From NCBI RefSeq assembly GCF_016406085.1, contig NZ_JAEHFJ010000003.1, forward strand, positions 188,288-252,287: a stretch of DNA of 64,000 nt, written 5' to 3'. This document shows, piece after piece, positions 55,101-62,596 of this stretch. Made by a program: the position numbers and the translations under genes. The DNA comes from Aureibaculum flavum (lineage in GTDB: Bacteria > Bacteroidota > Bacteroidia > Flavobacteriales > Flavobacteriaceae). Below the pieces are notes generated by a model, which ran no database searches, was not told the origin of the DNA, and saw only the letters and a list, made by a program, of their open reading frames with translations. The stretch's first letter is position 1; every line of letters starts with the position of its first letter.

Positions 55101-55159
55101 CAGGAACTCTTGAAACTATTATTGGCTTAATGGGGGGTAAAAGCCCTTTCTCGTGTTAA
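52103..55159 (+). CDS. Tat-exported transglutaminase-like / vWA lipoprotein
   Basis: This 1018-residue protein begins with a twin-arginine signal (SRRDFF, residues 12-17) that ends in a lipobox (LSSC, Cys37), so it should be exported folded and lipid-anchored. A transglutaminase-like domain (about 80-170: LRCGMATPREKADLLAQMYTKAG) and a von Willebrand A domain (about 455-620, MIDAS motif DGSGSMP near residue 464; later ATDGDND) follow. A Gly-rich linker (GSGGGGD) leads to a hydrophobic C-terminal region (ILLLGAGLAGLV). Its partner or substrate is unknown. Confidence 0.82.
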   Translation: MNKKAKTDQIPSRRDFFVKIALASVAVSLPPFMLSSCENKIEYQGSGLSPFKVWEEMLEALKTSPDFLPQRVEDLIVSKDLEAMYNFVKNEITLIPTTTNAISNYDLGNGHKWGLEAVLRCGMATPREKADLLAQMYTKAGISSKVVYENTAITENDVPSFFNRPIDRAFKPDISNSQFKRWEKEMGGSSKEPNQKELIKDYTADANILGDKIIESIPNIDDFGTEFNFKWDNSATPTVEFTHNNKTQYAHLFDPKTPFGEKHNSSNGLISKAKAVKENKEKVSLKITYRDTIDHQIVRDLIQGEWNATELVGKQIQLSFLHGLSLEEQVVTSIGSMRVFTPALALQAIDKDLEYVQERSFIADPITIDGKRIPIVEGKTFGANGDEILAKPQPQLQKEVHRLTVIPSASGYPIVKLSIDARDAADKMIEGLSARDFKITDNGKPISALLENNQRTPKILVLSDGSGSMPAAYAKEGMKKFNASLEQKIKESYPAAIIDFWKTPSSLFTWLLKASQTNYDLILFATDGDNDDELLEKNLKTYNSGPPAIILNVYDDSSTRLESFNKMAEITNGIVLNAKNQDKVLDEIKNYIIKMELPPYVFTYASADKTNPHNVEVTIDNERLKATGSYTVPKLEMEQKNGIAGVYLELKVGNKSPIKRVLAGWDPIAGYYSKPDNTDVASIKELFLGGIMLAVEGEGPTMAVALSDVLKSKLSNREWGEAYLENNIKKASEELSKGSVHIPSILLPMLAPLQDQVTATSITYPTGYRMCILKNMVGLNQPSVFTFDYLPTSFYETIAVNKSERFSITLKKTAQLAVREGSLFQESTYALLEDTNTIDSKSANIEGWIKEVINNDNIDYQYWNEYVLRGKYGYTTIFDKGASSKSFWLLKNGSGELYGILPDGSGGGGDTFEEQLEDFGKVIDILLLGAGLAGLVNPSTAVVGLLGKTLVKLYAIASESIIVMDTRGMDEEIIKTMQKLACNIRLEILKFSFGKIGDAAGTLETIIGLMGGKSPFSC

Positions 55160-55336
55160 ATTACATTACCGCTTTAAACCAAGGTACTGATTGCATTACT
55201 AAAATACAACGAGCCGGATCACCATGCAAGGTCGGTAAGTTACAGATTTCAAAATTTCAAGAAAAAACATAGAATAAACATAATAAGTTACTATCAACTA
55301 ATTTCCATGTTTTAATTTAAAAGAGCTATAGGCATA

Positions 55337-55372
55337 GTATAAATGGTAAGAAACACCGTATACACGGTAAAA
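55337..55372 (+). promoter_or_regulatory. Repeat-type operator, copy C
   Basis: Direct half-sites GTATAAATGGTAAGA (55337) and GTATACACGGTAAAA (55358) are 21 bp apart. From the second half-site on, the sequence aligns without gaps with copy B for about 50 bp. The -7 box at 55459 lies 122 bp after the first half-site start (121 in copy B). Confidence 0.65.
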
Positions 55373-55458
55373 ACAAGCTTTGTACAGTTTAAAGTTGCAT
55401 ACATACACTATTCATTACAGTTCGTATAATTCTAAAAAATAATTACAACTATCAGTCA

Positions 55459-55466
55459 TACTTTTG
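55459..55466 (+). promoter_or_regulatory. TAnnTTTG -7 box of the second gene set
   Basis: TACTTTTG, a perfect match, 25 bp before the ATG at 55484, in a context shared with the box at 46531. Confidence 0.55.
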
Positions 55467-55483
55467 ATTAAGAAATTAAAAAT

Positions 55484-55963
55484 ATGAAAACAATACTTAC
55501 TAAAACAACAACATTTATCCTGTTATTAGCAGTATTAGTTATTAGTTGCTCTAAAAAAGATAAACTTAAAAGCGATGACAATTACTATTTAACCGCTATG
55601 GTAGATGGCTTAAATTATTCAGCAGATTTAGTTACTGCTAATACCGTACTTGGCCAAACTGATCATTATACTATTTCTGGAATAGGTAATAATAAAAATA
55701 TAGGATTAGTAATAGAAAACCCACCTTCTACAGGCACATTTATAACAGGGTCAGGTGAGACACCAACGCTTTTTTATCAAGAAATCACAACTACAGCCGT
55801 AGTATGGTGGCCAGCAAATGAGGAATTGGGTTCAGGCACAATAACAATAACCGAAAATAATGACACCTTTATAGCAGGTACGTTTTCATTTACAGGTATT
55901 CTTGTTATCGACGATTCAACAAAAACGATTACCGAAGGAAAATTTAAAGCAAAAAAGCTTTAA
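55484..55963 (+). CDS. DUF6252-like lipoprotein
   Basis: This 159-residue lipoprotein has a lipobox (VISC, Cys about 22) and a compact beta domain (TAMVDGLNYSADLV, TFIAGTFSFTGILV, ITEGKFKAKKL) like the DUF6252 family of Bacteroidetes. The gene is the first after promoter copy C and 2 bp before the next one. It is paralogous to the lipoprotein at 59118. The function is unknown. Confidence 0.7.
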   Translation: MKTILTKTTTFILLLAVLVISCSKKDKLKSDDNYYLTAMVDGLNYSADLVTANTVLGQTDHYTISGIGNNKNIGLVIENPPSTGTFITGSGETPTLFYQEITTTAVVWWPANEELGSGTITITENNDTFIAGTFSFTGILVIDDSTKTITEGKFKAKKL

Positions 55964-55965
55964 AT

Positions 55966-56541
55966 ATGAAAACAACGTGCTTATTCATTTTAATAGTATT
56001 ACTAACCATAAATGGGGTAGCTCAACAAGACAGTATTAATAAAACACCTCATAGCGAAATAAAAGTAAACGCTTTTAATTTAATAATATATAAAGCCGCT
56101 GACGTGTCTTATGAATACCTATTAAACGAAAATCAAAGTATAGGCATGGGTTTGTTAATTAAATTAAAACCATTAAAAGCCAAGGAACGAAAACTTTTTG
56201 AACCTGAAATAAGTTATACCAGATACTTTTCATTGACACCTTACTATCGCTATTTTTTATCAAAAAAATATGCCAAAGGTATATTTATAGAAGGTTTTGC
56301 AATGTATGCCACCGGTAAAGAATTTGAAAGTACTCCAGATTCTAAAGACACAATGTCGATAATCATTTTTAAAAAATATAAAACTTTTAGACTAGGCATC
56401 GGTATTGGTTTAAAAATAGTAAGCCGAAAAAACCTATCCATCGATATCAATTTTGGTTATGCTATGGACCCATCTAGAATAAATTATGTTTCTACGAACC
56501 CTGCTACTCGTGGCGGAATCTCTGTAGGTTATCGGTTTTAA
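55966..56541 (+). CDS. Small outer-membrane barrel protein (DUF3575-like)
   Basis: This 191-residue protein has a signal peptide (to GVAQ), then alternating strands (IKVNAFNLIIYKAADVSYEY; YRYFLSKKYAKGIFIEGFAMY) and a C-terminal Phe in VGYRF, the layout of a small outer-membrane barrel similar to DUF3575 proteins. Two bp separate it from the lipoprotein gene before it, so they are co-transcribed. The role could be to anchor or export its neighbours; this is a guess from context. Confidence 0.68.
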   Translation: MKTTCLFILIVLLTINGVAQQDSINKTPHSEIKVNAFNLIIYKAADVSYEYLLNENQSIGMGLLIKLKPLKAKERKLFEPEISYTRYFSLTPYYRYFLSKKYAKGIFIEGFAMYATGKEFESTPDSKDTMSIIIFKKYKTFRLGIGIGLKIVSRKNLSIDINFGYAMDPSRINYVSTNPATRGGISVGYRF

Positions 56542-56561
56542 AACCTTAATAAAATAAAAAT

Positions 56562-57590
56562 ATGAAAACATTTAAAATAAAAACTATCCTAATAGTTTTA
56601 CTAGTAACTATACTTACGGTAAGCTGTGATGAAGAAGATCCTAATATCAACCCACAAACTGAAAGTGACGTTTATGTCTGCGGTTATGAAAATAATGGAC
56701 AAAATGAAATAGCCACCTATTGGAAAAATGGAGTGGCTACGCATTTAACAGATGGCACAAACGGAGCTTATTTAAACGCAATAATTGTAGTTGATAATGA
56801 TGTGTATAATGTAGGCTTTGAATCTAATGGAACAAAAAATGTGGCAAAGTATTGGAAAAATGACATTGCTACTGCTTTAACGAATGGCAATAATAATGCT
56901 TACGCTACAGATATAAGTGTAATAGGCAATGATGCATATGTTGTAGGTTATGAATATGAAACCAATGCCGTTGCTAAATATTGGAAAAATGGAGTGGCTA
57001 CTTCTTTAAGCAATGGCACAAGACCTGCTTTTGGCAATGCCATAATAGTAGTAGGTAGTGATGTCTATGTAGCAGGTTATGAGTTTAACGGAACAAATGG
57101 AATTGCAACCCTCTGGAAAAATGGAGTGGCAACATATTTAACCAACGGTTCAAACAATGCTTATGCAAACGGTATCACTATGGTAGGTAATAATGTTTAC
57201 GTGGTAGGTTCTGAAGATTCGAATAAAAAGGGCGTGGCTACCTATTGGAAAAATGGAGTAGCTACATCCATTAGCGATGGAACAAAAAATGTTAGAGCCA
57301 TTGCTATGAGCGTGGTTGGGAGTGACAAATATGTCGCAGGTTACGAAAATAACGGAACAAAAAATATAGCTACCTACTGGAAAAATGGAGTAGTCACCTC
57401 TTTAACCGATGGCACGAACCATGCTGATGCTACAGCAATAACCGTAATAGGAAATGACGTACACATAGTCGGTTTCGAGAATAACGGAATAAATAATGTT
57501 GCTAGATACTGGAAAAACGATACCGTTGTGCCATTGGTTAAAAATACGGTTATTGCATCGGGAGCTTTTGGTATGTTTATTACCCAATAA
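56562..57590 (+). CDS. Seven-repeat beta-propeller lipoprotein
   Basis: This 342-residue protein has a lipoprotein signal (LTVSC, Cys about 22) and then seven tandem repeats of about 43-44 residues with the pattern DVYVxGYExNG...IATYWKNGVATxLTxGT. Seven such repeats are exactly what a seven-bladed beta-propeller needs. The repeats are strongly alike (YWKNGVAT recurs), pointing to recent internal expansion. Its binding partner is unknown. It lies 20 bp after the barrel gene. Confidence 0.78.
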   Translation: MKTFKIKTILIVLLVTILTVSCDEEDPNINPQTESDVYVCGYENNGQNEIATYWKNGVATHLTDGTNGAYLNAIIVVDNDVYNVGFESNGTKNVAKYWKNDIATALTNGNNNAYATDISVIGNDAYVVGYEYETNAVAKYWKNGVATSLSNGTRPAFGNAIIVVGSDVYVAGYEFNGTNGIATLWKNGVATYLTNGSNNAYANGITMVGNNVYVVGSEDSNKKGVATYWKNGVATSISDGTKNVRAIAMSVVGSDKYVAGYENNGTKNIATYWKNGVVTSLTDGTNHADATAITVIGNDVHIVGFENNGINNVARYWKNDTVVPLVKNTVIASGAFGMFITQ

Positions 57591-57604
57591 TTAAAACTTA
57601 AATC

Positions 57605-58804
57605 ATGAAAACTAAAACTTATTTAATAACTCTACTCATTATAATTTATTTCCAGTCTTGCAATGCACAACAAGCACAAACCGCTTTACCACAGGTTGAA
57701 AACAACCTCAACGGACCATTAGATTATACGCATGAAACCCTAATTTTAGTCCAAAAGCAGCCAAATGGAAAGGAAATCAGTTTAGGTAAAATCACAACCG
57801 ACGGTACCATTCATTTCAATATGCCAAATTTTGATATTAAAGCACTTTATGATAGTATTAATTTACAACATCATAATTTTCATCAGTTGTTTAAAATATC
57901 CAGTGATTGTAAAGACAGAGATGTATTTGAAGAAACCCCTTTTGATAATGTTTACTCGCAAAAAACAAACGCTATTTTCATAAAGAAGTATGGAATAAAT
58001 GTAGCCGTATTAGAACCTAAGAGCGACAAGAAAATGTCAAGTAATAATGACAGTACTAAGGATAGCGTTGCTGATAGTAACAACTATTTTTGGTTTTATA
58101 TTGATAGAGCTATTCCGTACAAAGAGAAATGTGATAAAACAAATTCTAGAACAGGTGCTGTTTACGCCAATATTAGCACCGACATCCAATTTGAAAAAGG
58201 ATGGAATTTTATTGAAGAAAATCTTATCTCCGTTCAATACAATAATCAGGATGATTCCCAAGCCATCCAACCCAGTAAGATTCATTTTACCAAAATTTCT
58301 CCTGAAAATAAAAAAGTAAAATGGACTTTGAGGCAAATAGCGAAAGATGAGAAAATACAAACGGCCAAAAAACTACACAGTTTAACGCCTTTAACAAAAG
58401 AACAATTTGAAAAATGGGCACCTAATAAACTAGATGATTTGTCAATAACTACCAAAGAATATGGTAATCCACCAAAAAGATTTAAAAACAAGAACAATTT
58501 GCATTTAATCTATACTAACAAATCGCAACAAAAAGAAATAGAACTTTATGTGGTTGATTGTGCTAAGAGCCCTGATGATATGAACATGATAAATTTTGCT
58601 TATGCAATGGAAAATAAGGATAAAAGTGACAAGGATATTAAACCTTATGTAACACAATATAACGAAAAAGAAAAGGCCACAAACCTATTGTACAAAGTTG
58701 AAGACAGAATATTTGTTACCGCTTCGGCAGGGAATATAAATGGAGAAGAGTTATGGAAATATATTCAAAAACTAAATGTAGAAAAATTATTGAAAGATCA
58801 ATGA
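57605..58804 (+). CDS. Exported protein of unknown function
   Basis: This 399-residue protein has a signal peptide with a possible lipobox (YFQSC, Cys19). The body is hydrophilic and mixed alpha/beta, with a C-terminal segment (VEDRIFVTASAGNINGEELWKYIQKLN) that looks like a natural domain end. I do not recognise the family. It stops at TGA (58802-58804), but the same frame stays open for another 104 codons, see the next entry. It lies 14 bp after the propeller gene. Confidence 0.65.
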   Translation: MKTKTYLITLLIIIYFQSCNAQQAQTALPQVENNLNGPLDYTHETLILVQKQPNGKEISLGKITTDGTIHFNMPNFDIKALYDSINLQHHNFHQLFKISSDCKDRDVFEETPFDNVYSQKTNAIFIKKYGINVAVLEPKSDKKMSSNNDSTKDSVADSNNYFWFYIDRAIPYKEKCDKTNSRTGAVYANISTDIQFEKGWNFIEENLISVQYNNQDDSQAIQPSKIHFTKISPENKKVKWTLRQIAKDEKIQTAKKLHSLTPLTKEQFEKWAPNKLDDLSITTKEYGNPPKRFKNKNNLHLIYTNKSQQKEIELYVVDCAKSPDDMNMINFAYAMENKDKSDKDIKPYVTQYNEKEKATNLLYKVEDRIFVTASAGNINGEELWKYIQKLNVEKLLKDQ

Positions 58805-59116
58805 ACTACTGTAATCACAAAAAATGTCGATTCGAAAACGGTAAAATTTGAAGGAATAATTACCAATGCTAAAAACGATTGCTGGGTTGATGGTAAATGT
58901 AGCATTGAGGTAGATAAGAAATGGTGGATTGCCATTACATACGGAAAAAGAGACCCCAGCTATCGAAAAAAAGAACGCGGAAAGGTTACAGGTATTCGAT
59001 TTACTGAAGACAATGAAAGTATTGGTAAAAAAGTAAAAGTTTATGCAGAAATAACGAAAAATAACAGGCTGACATTAGAAGGAAGCAAAGCGTATTACGT
59101 AAAAACTATAGAATAA
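58805..59116 (+). pseudogene. Headless coding segment after the in-frame TGA
   Basis: The reading frame continues directly past the TGA of the previous gene for 103 codons to TAA (59114-59116), one base before the next ATG. The translation looks like a genuine small domain (NDCWVDGKCSIEVDKKWWIA, GKVTGIRFTEDNESIGKKVK, NRLTLEGSKAYYVKTI). The frame has no ATG, GTG or TTG. Either a gene lost its start and signal peptide, or a nonsense change split a fusion, or an indel in the A6 run near 58819 broke a short frame starting at ATG 58801. Confidence 0.65.
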
Positions 59117-59117
59117 C

Positions 59118-59618
59118 ATGAAAAAACCAATCATAATCATATTATTATTACTTACAGCAATAGGATGCAAAGAAGACAAAAAAAACAGTACCACTAAAGT
59201 AGATGAATCAACAAACACTAATAATTGGGGTACGTTTTTAACTGCCACAATAAATGGGGAAGAATTTTCTAGTTCTGTTAAAGTAGTCACATTTACAGCG
59301 AACAATCAAACGTATTTAACTACTGCAGATAACTCAGACCCTTCAGAGTTTGCATTCAATTTAATTATTGAAAACAATAATGATCAAACTGATCAGAAAA
59401 TAAAGCGATATGGATTTGTTGAAAAAGAAGATGAAAACGAAAAAGTTACTTGGAAATTACCAGATAATTTTGATTTTACCGGTAAGCTCACAGAATCTGG
59501 AAAATACCTTGAAGGCACTTTTTCTTTTACAGCCAACGCTTTTGATAAAGGAATGGAAGATAGTACGAATCAATTAGTAGTCACAGACGTGAAATTTAAA
59601 GCATTTAAGACGCAATAA
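59118..59618 (+). CDS. DUF6252-like lipoprotein, paralogue
   Basis: This 166-residue lipoprotein has a lipobox (TAIGC, Cys17) and a beta domain (TATINGEEFSSSVKVVTF, YLEGTFSFTANAF, VTDVKFKAFK) that parallels the lipoprotein at 55484, in particular the GTFSFT and (K)FKA segments. It starts one base after the stop of the headless segment. The function is unknown. Confidence 0.7.
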   Translation: MKKPIIIILLLLTAIGCKEDKKNSTTKVDESTNTNNWGTFLTATINGEEFSSSVKVVTFTANNQTYLTTADNSDPSEFAFNLIIENNNDQTDQKIKRYGFVEKEDENEKVTWKLPDNFDFTGKLTESGKYLEGTFSFTANAFDKGMEDSTNQLVVTDVKFKAFKTQ

Positions 59619-59697
59619 CAGCCTATTACTCGCGGTGAATTTAAAGTAAGTAGTAAACAAAAGTGACAAAAGAAATTACTAAGTAAACATTAACATC

Positions 59698-62088
59698 ATG
59701 AAAACAAAACTACTCATTATTGCTTTACTAAATTCAATACTAGCAGAAGCACAAATCACAAAAACCGAAGCATTTACCACAGGCACCAAACTTTCATTTT
59801 ACATGAACCAATGCGGTAATACTATTCCGGAAGCCGCTGGAAAACTCACTTTTTGTGATAGAGCCAATAATTTAGGCGTAGTAGAGCGTAGTTATGGATT
59901 GAATGATAGAGGTGTAACTAAAATGCTTCCAAATTATTTTAATGAAGATGAGTTTTATGTAACCCGCTATGGCTTGTCTATAAGAAACACGGATGACTCT
60001 TGGGAAAACATACCAAATATTGCTTTCCCATTATGGGGAAACACCTATTTACCAGCGTTAAGAACGGGTTTTGTATTACCAAATGGTAAAGTAGTGTTAC
60101 AAGCATCCAATGGAGGTATTCTTTTTTATGTATATGACAGAAACTTAAAAACCTTTACATCTGTCGATTTCCCTAATAATAAATATCCACAACAATTTGT
60201 ATATGATACGGATAGAAATTTAACTTGGGCTTTTGCAACTAGCGGAAACACAACATATCTTTTTAAATATAGTGAAGTAGACAATGTAATCACAGAGGTT
60301 GCAGATTTAGGAAATATAAGCATTGGTAGTAATTCAATAGAGTTGATCTATAATAACAACCATATTTATTTAGGAAATGGCAATGGGCTTTATAAAATTA
60401 ACATTACGGATTACCAAAATTCAGTACCAGTAACACATTATAGTGCTACAACAACTCCAAGTTTACCTTTTGACCGTGTTGACGATTTACAATTCGATGC
60501 CAACAACGATTTATGGATGGCAACTAGCTCTAATAATGATGGAGGTATCGTAAAATTTGATATAACCAATGAAACCTATACTTCATACCAAATACCAACA
60601 CCAAATAACGCCTTAATAAACATTAAGTTTAATAAGCTCGCTATAGATCCATCAGGGTTAATTTGGGCTGTTGGACAAAATTATTCAGGTTTGGCTAAAT
60701 TAAGAATTGAAAATGCTACACCAAACTGGACACTACTACCAAAAACCGATTTAACAACTTTAGGTTTTCCAATAACGTATAACCCAAACCATGTTTACTA
60801 TAGAAACAGCAAATTTTATTTCACAACATCAGATGGTTCTAGCGGTACCAATAATAATTTTGAAGTCATTATCAATGATAACGACGTTTGGTCCGGACGA
60901 AATGATAATGAAGAAGGAAATTTGTCTAATAGAATGAATAGACGTTTTACTAATAGTTTTCCAGATAATAACGGTGGCGTTTGGTGGTTTAATCGTTATG
61001 ATGATATTGTTGTACACAGAGATAGAGATGATAACCATCAATCCATTCTTATTGAAAATTTAGGAAACGCTTCAGCAATTGATGATGATGACAAAGCAAT
61101 TATAAAAGGTGGAAACCCACGTGAGTTACGAAAAATTGATTTCCCAAATGCCAGTTCAATCGAAGTAGGCACTAATCAAGCTAATGATATAAAACGCGTA
61201 GCAGATGAAATATGGGTTTTTGATCGTGGTGATAAAAAAATTGATGTATATAAAGATGATGCACTTTTAACAACCTATAATTTAGATGAAGATTGGTACG
61301 AACAAGCATTTTATTTTGCCGTAGATGATAATCAAGATGCATGGTTTATAAGAAGTGTAGGAGGTATTCTAGAAATTAAAAAATTTAACACTACAGCATT
61401 AACAAGTACTACTTACGATTTAAGTGCTTTAGGTACTTTTACTTCTCCAACTAAAGTGACTGCAGCACCGGACGGTGGGGTTTGGTTTATAGGTAACTCG
61501 TATGCAATTTACCAAGAAGCAGGTTTGTTTTACGATTTTAAAGCTACAGATTATACAGAACTAACAACGTTTAGTGATATTGTTGTTGATACTAATAGAA
61601 AAGCATATATAATCAATAGTAATGCAATTATAACTACAATTGAAAACCCCACTAGTAGTAACCCCATATTTTCCAATATTAATTTAGGAAATTACAATTC
61701 GATTCTACCCTCATTAGAAACTAATGGACTCTCTGCTTTAACCATAGATAGTGAAGGCAGTATTTGGGCACATGGCTCAATCATTGCTTACAAACTTATT
61801 GATGATGATTTAGCATCGGAGTACACTCCTAATTCAAATGTCTTAGATATCGCAAGTTCTCAATTAGATACTAATATTCAGGTTTATCCAAATCCAACAG
61901 AAAACATTCTAAATATCAATTCAAAATACCCCATTGACAATGTAAAAATATATTCTGTTTTAGGTAAAAAAGTTATAGAAAAAACAAGTACCTCATCAAT
62001 AGATTTGGGCAATTTAATTTCCGGGGTCTATTTTGTAAAAATTAGCAGTAATAATGGAATTATCGGTAAAAAAATAGTAGTTAAATAA
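59698..62088 (+). CDS. T9SS-secreted beta-propeller protein
   Basis: This 796-residue protein has a signal peptide (to LAEAQ). The body is a repeated beta structure resembling two-component-regulator-type propeller blades (DDLQFDANNDLWMATSSNND, LAIDPSGLIWAVGQ, LTIDSEGSIWAHG). The last ~75 residues are a type A T9SS sorting tail (IQVYPNPTENILNINSKYP, KIYSVLGKKV, LISGVYFVKISSNNG, KKIVVK). It is therefore exported through the type IX machinery and retained at or released from the surface. Confidence 0.85.
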   Translation: MKTKLLIIALLNSILAEAQITKTEAFTTGTKLSFYMNQCGNTIPEAAGKLTFCDRANNLGVVERSYGLNDRGVTKMLPNYFNEDEFYVTRYGLSIRNTDDSWENIPNIAFPLWGNTYLPALRTGFVLPNGKVVLQASNGGILFYVYDRNLKTFTSVDFPNNKYPQQFVYDTDRNLTWAFATSGNTTYLFKYSEVDNVITEVADLGNISIGSNSIELIYNNNHIYLGNGNGLYKINITDYQNSVPVTHYSATTTPSLPFDRVDDLQFDANNDLWMATSSNNDGGIVKFDITNETYTSYQIPTPNNALINIKFNKLAIDPSGLIWAVGQNYSGLAKLRIENATPNWTLLPKTDLTTLGFPITYNPNHVYYRNSKFYFTTSDGSSGTNNNFEVIINDNDVWSGRNDNEEGNLSNRMNRRFTNSFPDNNGGVWWFNRYDDIVVHRDRDDNHQSILIENLGNASAIDDDDKAIIKGGNPRELRKIDFPNASSIEVGTNQANDIKRVADEIWVFDRGDKKIDVYKDDALLTTYNLDEDWYEQAFYFAVDDNQDAWFIRSVGGILEIKKFNTTALTSTTYDLSALGTFTSPTKVTAAPDGGVWFIGNSYAIYQEAGLFYDFKATDYTELTTFSDIVVDTNRKAYIINSNAIITTIENPTSSNPIFSNINLGNYNSILPSLETNGLSALTIDSEGSIWAHGSIIAYKLIDDDLASEYTPNSNVLDIASSQLDTNIQVYPNPTENILNINSKYPIDNVKIYSVLGKKVIEKTSTSSIDLGNLISGVYFVKISSNNGIIGKKIVVK

Positions 62089-62107
62089 CTAAATATAAAA
62101 ATAGATT

Positions 62108-62470
62108 ATGGAAAATTCAGAATCAAAAACAAAACATGCAAGGAGCACAACTATTGAAGGAGAAGGTAAAACAATAGCCATTATAGCTTACATTACCCTT
62201 ATAGGATTAATTGTTGCTTTTGTAATGAACAACGAAAAGAAAGACCCTTTTGCGACCTATCATATTAAGCAGTCACTCGGTTTGGGTTTAACAGGTTTGG
62301 CACTTAGTACGATTAATATTATACCCATTCTGGGATGGATCGTTAGTTTTTTAGGCTTTTTTGTAATCGTATATATGTGGATTATAAGTTTGCTAAACGC
62401 TCTTAATGGTAAACAAAAACCAGCCCCAATTTTGGGTAAAAAATATGAAGAATGGTTTAAAAACATGTAA
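62108..62470 (+). CDS. DUF4870/Tic20-like membrane protein
   Basis: This 120-residue protein has three or four hydrophobic helices (about 24-40, 57-75 and 78-98). FATYHIKQSLGLGLTGLAL, PILGWIVSFLGFFVIVYMWIISL and the ending ILGKKYEEWFKNM are characteristic of the DUF4870/Tic20-like family. The function is unknown. It is the last gene of the cluster, 20 bp after the T9SS propeller gene. Confidence 0.85.
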   Translation: MENSESKTKHARSTTIEGEGKTIAIIAYITLIGLIVAFVMNNEKKDPFATYHIKQSLGLGLTGLALSTINIIPILGWIVSFLGFFVIVYMWIISLLNALNGKQKPAPILGKKYEEWFKNM

Positions 62471-62562
62471 CTGTAATAGCATCAACCCTTAAGTTCTACA
62501 GTTATCACAAAATAGTGTCAATTTTTTATCTATTTTTTAAGATTGTTATTTTGGTAAATTTA

Positions 62563-62570
62563 TATATTTG
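62563..62570 (+). promoter_or_regulatory. TAnnTTTG -7 box of the small barrel gene
   Basis: TATATTTG, a perfect consensus match, with a TTG 17 bp upstream (62543-62545). It lies 27 bp before the ATG at 62597 and shows none of the 21-bp repeats of the cluster, so this gene is probably outside that regulon. Confidence 0.5.
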
Positions 62571-62596
62571 CAGTACAAAACAAAAAATTCTAAACT

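Larger units (their letters stand above)
55160..55483 (+). other. 324-bp intergenic region with promoter copy C
   Basis: No gene is seen. The right half carries operator copy C (55337-55372) and a TACTTTTG box (55459-55466). The left half shows nothing recognisable; a strong terminator is not seen, so read-through from the vWA gene is possible. Confidence 0.6.

Noticed and set aside
58802-58804. TGA as a reassigned codon or selenocysteine
   Set aside because: Other genes in the window end at TGA normally, and no selenocysteine insertion hairpin was recognised after it; loss of a start or a local error explains the pattern better.
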